Shown in pieces: positions 61,519 through 64,000 of a DNA stretch of 64,000 nucleotides. A program made the position numbers and the translations under genes. Source of the DNA: Paenibacillus castaneae (GTDB taxonomy: Bacteria > Bacillota > Bacilli > Paenibacillales > Paenibacillaceae). The DNA lies in NCBI RefSeq assembly GCF_002884445.1, contig NZ_KZ614144.1, positions 4,880,094 through 4,944,093 of the forward strand. The letters run 5' to 3'. Below the pieces are notes generated by a model. That model did not search any database. It had not been told where the DNA came from and worked only from the letters and a program-made list of their open reading frames with translations. The first letter of the stretch is position 1; the number at the start of each line of letters is the position of its first letter.

Positions 61519-62921
61519 AAGCCAAAGTATTGTTTCGCATTGCGATAGGATATATTTCGAACCATGTCTCCAAGCAGCTCCAAATCTTCCGGCGCTTCGC
61601 CATTTTCGACCCATTCTCCAAGCAGATTGCAAAGCAATCTTCTGAAGTATTCATGTCTTGTGTAGGAAAGAAAACTCCGTGAATCGGTCAGCATACCGAC
61701 AAAGCGGCTTAACAGCCCAAGGTTAGCAAGCGCATTCATTTGATCTAGCATGCCATTCTTCGTATCATTGAACCACCAAGCCGAGCCTAGCTGAACTTTC
61801 CCAGGCACGCCTCCGCCTTGGAAGCTCCCAATAATCGAACCAAGCACGTCATTGTCCTTCGCATTAAGCGAATACACAATGGTCTTCGGCAGTAAATCGT
61901 CCTTATCCAGAGCATCTAACAGCTTAGCCAGCGGGTAAGCAACGGAGCTGTCGTTAATGGAATCGAAGCCCGTATCCGGTCCAAGCTTGCTGAACATGCG
62001 AGAGCTGTTATTGCGAGCCGCGTTAATGTGGAATTGCATCGCCCAGCCGTGCTCCGCATACAAGCGGCCCAAGTAGAGCAGCGTATACGTTTTGTACTGC
62101 TTCTCTTCCTCTAGGCTAACTTCCTCGCCTTTCAACGCTTTGGCAAAAATAGCTGCCGCCTCATCCTTCGTTGACTCCGCGTAAGCAACATAATCTAGCG
62201 CATGGTCGGAAACCTTGCAGCCTACTTCATAGAAGAATGCTACTCTGGCCGCAAGCGCGTCCAGCAGCGCATCATAGCTGTTCATTGGCTGATTCGACAC
62301 AGCTTCAAGCTTTCCAAGCCATTCAAGGAAGGTTGGTCTGTTAATTTCAAGCGCCTTGTCGGGACGGAATGAAGGCAGCACCTGTACGTCAAAATCAGCT
62401 AGTCCCTTAATTGCGATATGGTACTCCAGCGAGTCAACCGGATCATCCGTTGTACAAATGACTTCTACATTAGACATTTTGATCAAATCACGCGCATTAA
62501 AGCTGCCGCTTGTCAGCTTTGCGTTAACCTGATCCCATATCGACTTCGCATTCTTCTCATTTATAAGCTCATCTACGCCGAAGTAACGGCGCAGCTCCAA
62601 GTGTGACCACTGGTAGAGCGGATTGCCAATCGTTTGTGGAACTGTCTTCGCCCAAGCCTCGAAGCGTTCATAATCGGATACCCCTTCGCCGCCGGTTATA
62701 TAACGTTCCTCTACTCCGTTCGCGCGCAGCGCCCGCCATTTGTAGTGATCGCCGTACAGCCATGCTTCCGTAAGGTTCGCAAAGCTAGTATTCTCGAAAA
62801 TTTGCTGCGGACTTAAATGGCAGTGATAGTCAATAATAGGCATTTCTTTCGCATAATCATGGTACAAACGTATAGCCGTTTCATTCGAAAGCAAAAAATG
62901 TTCATCCATAAATGGCTTCAC
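61515..62921 (-). CDS. uxaC: Glucuronate isomerase
   Basis: Isomerises D-glucuronate to D-fructuronate and D-galacturonate to D-tagaturonate. A 468-residue amidohydrolase-like protein with IIDYHCHLSP (metal site, about residues 29-38), WKWRALR-type YKWRALRANG, AMQFHINAARNNSSRMF and FVGMLTDSRSFLSYTRHEYFRR, all typical UxaC. Glucuronate side chains of glucuronoxylan would be its source here. 20 bases after it upstream lies the Gfo/Idh/MocA gene in the same direction. Confidence 0.95.
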   Translation of the reverse strand: MKPFMDEHFLLSNETAIRLYHDYAKEMPIIDYHCHLSPQQIFENTSFANLTEAWLYGDHYKWRALRANGVEERYITGGEGVSDYERFEAWAKTVPQTIGNPLYQWSHLELRRYFGVDELINEKNAKSIWDQVNAKLTSGSFNARDLIKMSNVEVICTTDDPVDSLEYHIAIKGLADFDVQVLPSFRPDKALEINRPTFLEWLGKLEAVSNQPMNSYDALLDALAARVAFFYEVGCKVSDHALDYVAYAESTKDEAAAIFAKALKGEEVSLEEEKQYKTYTLLYLGRLYAEHGWAMQFHINAARNNSSRMFSKLGPDTGFDSINDSSVAYPLAKLLDALDKDDLLPKTIVYSLNAKDNDVLGSIIGSFQGGGVPGKVQLGSAWWFNDTKNGMLDQMNALANLGLLSRFVGMLTDSRSFLSYTRHEYFRRLLCNLLGEWVENGEAPEDLELLGDMVRNISYRNAKQYFGF

Positions 62922-62941
62922 AACTGCATACCCCCATCCAC

Positions 62942-64000
62942 TTATTTGTAAAAGTGCACTAAGTCGTCGATCTGAACCGCTTTTCCTGTCTGAATGGAAC
63001 GGTTGGCCGCAATCCCCGTCAGAATCGAACGAGCTCCATCTATATGATTCGCCGCCCGGTTGAACGGATCCTCCACTGGCGTTCCGAATAAATCATTCAG
63101 CAGTACTGGATCGCCTCCGCCATGGCCGCCAACGCCTTCTTCAACATCTACCTCATACGGAGCTGCAAACATCGGGAACACTTTAATGGTCTTTTCCTTT
63201 AAAGCGCCCTCTTGGGACTTTTCGCCTCCAGAATTGACGTATGATTTCTCGACGATGTTCATTTCCAAGCGCCCTTTCGTACCGTTGAAAGCAATGCGGT
63301 ATCCTTCCCATGGCAAGTAAGCGTTCAGTGAATAGGTTAGAATAGCATTGTTTTTGTAGCGGACTAGCACGCCCATCGTATCTTCAATATTAATGCCGTC
63401 TCCGAATACGCTCTGATCGCGGCGATAGCCGTCTTCATGCTCCGCGTCCAAATACATCGCTTTTAAATGGTCATTTTTGTCCAAGTGCAGGGCAAAAGGA
63501 TCGTTCTCGGCAATCGGATTTCCCGTTGCGCGTTCATAAAACTGCGTTTCACCGCGGCCTTCTGCATTCTCACGGCCGTAGAACAGCAGATCTCCGAATG
63601 CAAATACCGACTCTGGCTGTGAGCCAATCCAGAAGTTAACGAGGTCGAAGTGATGCGTCGATTTATGCACAAGCAAACCGCCGCTGTTCGATTTGTTGCG
63701 GTGCCATCTGCGGAAGTAGTCCGCCCCATGCTCCGTATTGAGCAGCCACTCGAAATGAACGGAAGTCACCTTGCCGATCGTACCGTTTGCAATCAGCTCT
63801 CTTGCTTTCGTGTGATGCGGCGCATATCGATAGTTGAAGGTTACGCGGACATTGCGCCCTGTCCGTTCGACTGCATCCAATATTTCTTGGCATTTCTTCT
63901 CATCCACCGTCATCGGCTTCTCCGTTACTACATCGCAGCCAAGCTCAAGAGCGCGAATAATATACGTATGATGGGTGCGGTCCATGCTAGTTACAATAAC
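62942..64000 (-). CDS. Gfo/Idh/MocA-family oxidoreductase, N-terminus cut by right edge
   Basis: The frame stays open to base 64000, so the start and most of the NAD-binding Rossmann motif are outside. Seen are [20 protein letters not shown] with the catalytic [40 protein letters not shown], and a C-terminal [25 protein letters not shown]. This is a sugar or polyol dehydrogenase family; the substrate is unknown. Its position before uxaC suggests a role with uronates or their glycosides. Confidence 0.9.
   Translation of the reverse strand, partial: VIVTSMDRTHHTYIIRALELGCDVVTEKPMTVDEKKCQEILDAVERTGRNVRVTFNYRYAPHHTKARELIANGTIGKVTSVHFEWLLNTEHGADYFRRWHRNKSNSGGLLVHKSTHHFDLVNFWIGSQPESVFAFGDLLFYGRENAEGRGETQFYERATGNPIAENDPFALHLDKNDHLKAMYLDAEHEDGYRRDQSVFGDGINIEDTMGVLVRYKNNAILTYSLNAYLPWEGYRIAFNGTKGRLEMNIVEKSYVNSGGEKSQEGALKEKTIKVFPMFAAPYEVDVEEGVGGHGGGDPVLLNDLFGTPVEDPFNRAANHIDGARSILTGIAANRSIQTGKAVQIDDLVHFYK

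Overview
The window looks like chromosomal DNA of a Paenibacillus-type Firmicute. The signs are moderate G+C, strong AGGAGG-type Shine-Dalgarno sites, GTG and TTG starts, two ydaO-type c-di-AMP riboswitches, LplB/LplC-type sugar permeases paired with a YesM/YesN two-component system, a copper-amine-oxidase-N domain protein, and GH52 and GH127 hemicellulases. No rRNA, tRNA, CRISPR array or intact insertion sequence was seen.

Regions. (1) 1-4266: edge of a lipoprotein gene, an orphan small gene, an HMGL-like aldolase, a stand-alone GTP cyclohydrolase II, and a DODA-type ring-cleaving dioxygenase divergent from an HxlR regulator. (2) 4295-12342: potassium module. A c-di-AMP riboswitch with a terminator precedes kdpA-kdpB-kdpC and a kinase-less protein made of two tandem KdpD sensor modules. 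A second, divergent c-di-AMP riboswitch precedes an orphan 141-residue gene. (3) 12436-18320: kduI-deoR-kduD uronate operon, a secreted alpha/beta hydrolase, and a GntR/DUF1648 pair. (4) 18430-32264: arabinoxylan uptake and breakdown, with an ABC importer, YesMN, intracellular GH10 xylanase, CE4 deacetylase, GH127 beta-L-arabinofuranosidase and an AraC regulator. (5) 32470-44920: signalling and stress genes (histidine kinase with frameshifted response regulator, two SDRs with a TetR regulator, an ECF41 sigma factor with its oxidoreductase, a TetR-controlled ABC exporter, a sulfotransferase), interspersed with gene relics and small repeats. (6) 45087-54348: ROK-nagB-GH4 operon, CE1-type esterase, AraC/VOC pair, FGGY kinase. 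(7) 54595-64000: GH52 beta-xylosidase with divergent AraC regulator, an alpha/beta hydrolase, class III aminotransferase, SDR, uxaC, and a Gfo/Idh/MocA oxidoreductase cut by the right edge.

How it works together. The importer probably brings in (arabino)xylo-oligosaccharides, sensed by YesMN and AraC proteins. They would be cut inside the cell by GH10, GH52 and GH127 with esterase help, and uronic acid products enter through UxaC and KduI/KduD. The potassium module appears to be controlled by c-di-AMP at the RNA level, with no KdpE or true KdpD kinase in view.

The strongest observations are the divergent riboswitch pair with its orphan target gene, the duplicated kinase-less KdpD, a consensus ECF41 promoter before the sigma factor operon, a single-base frameshift in a response regulator, and a family of short palindromic intergenic elements with a GGTTCACC core. 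All family assignments come from motif recognition by eye; no database search was run.
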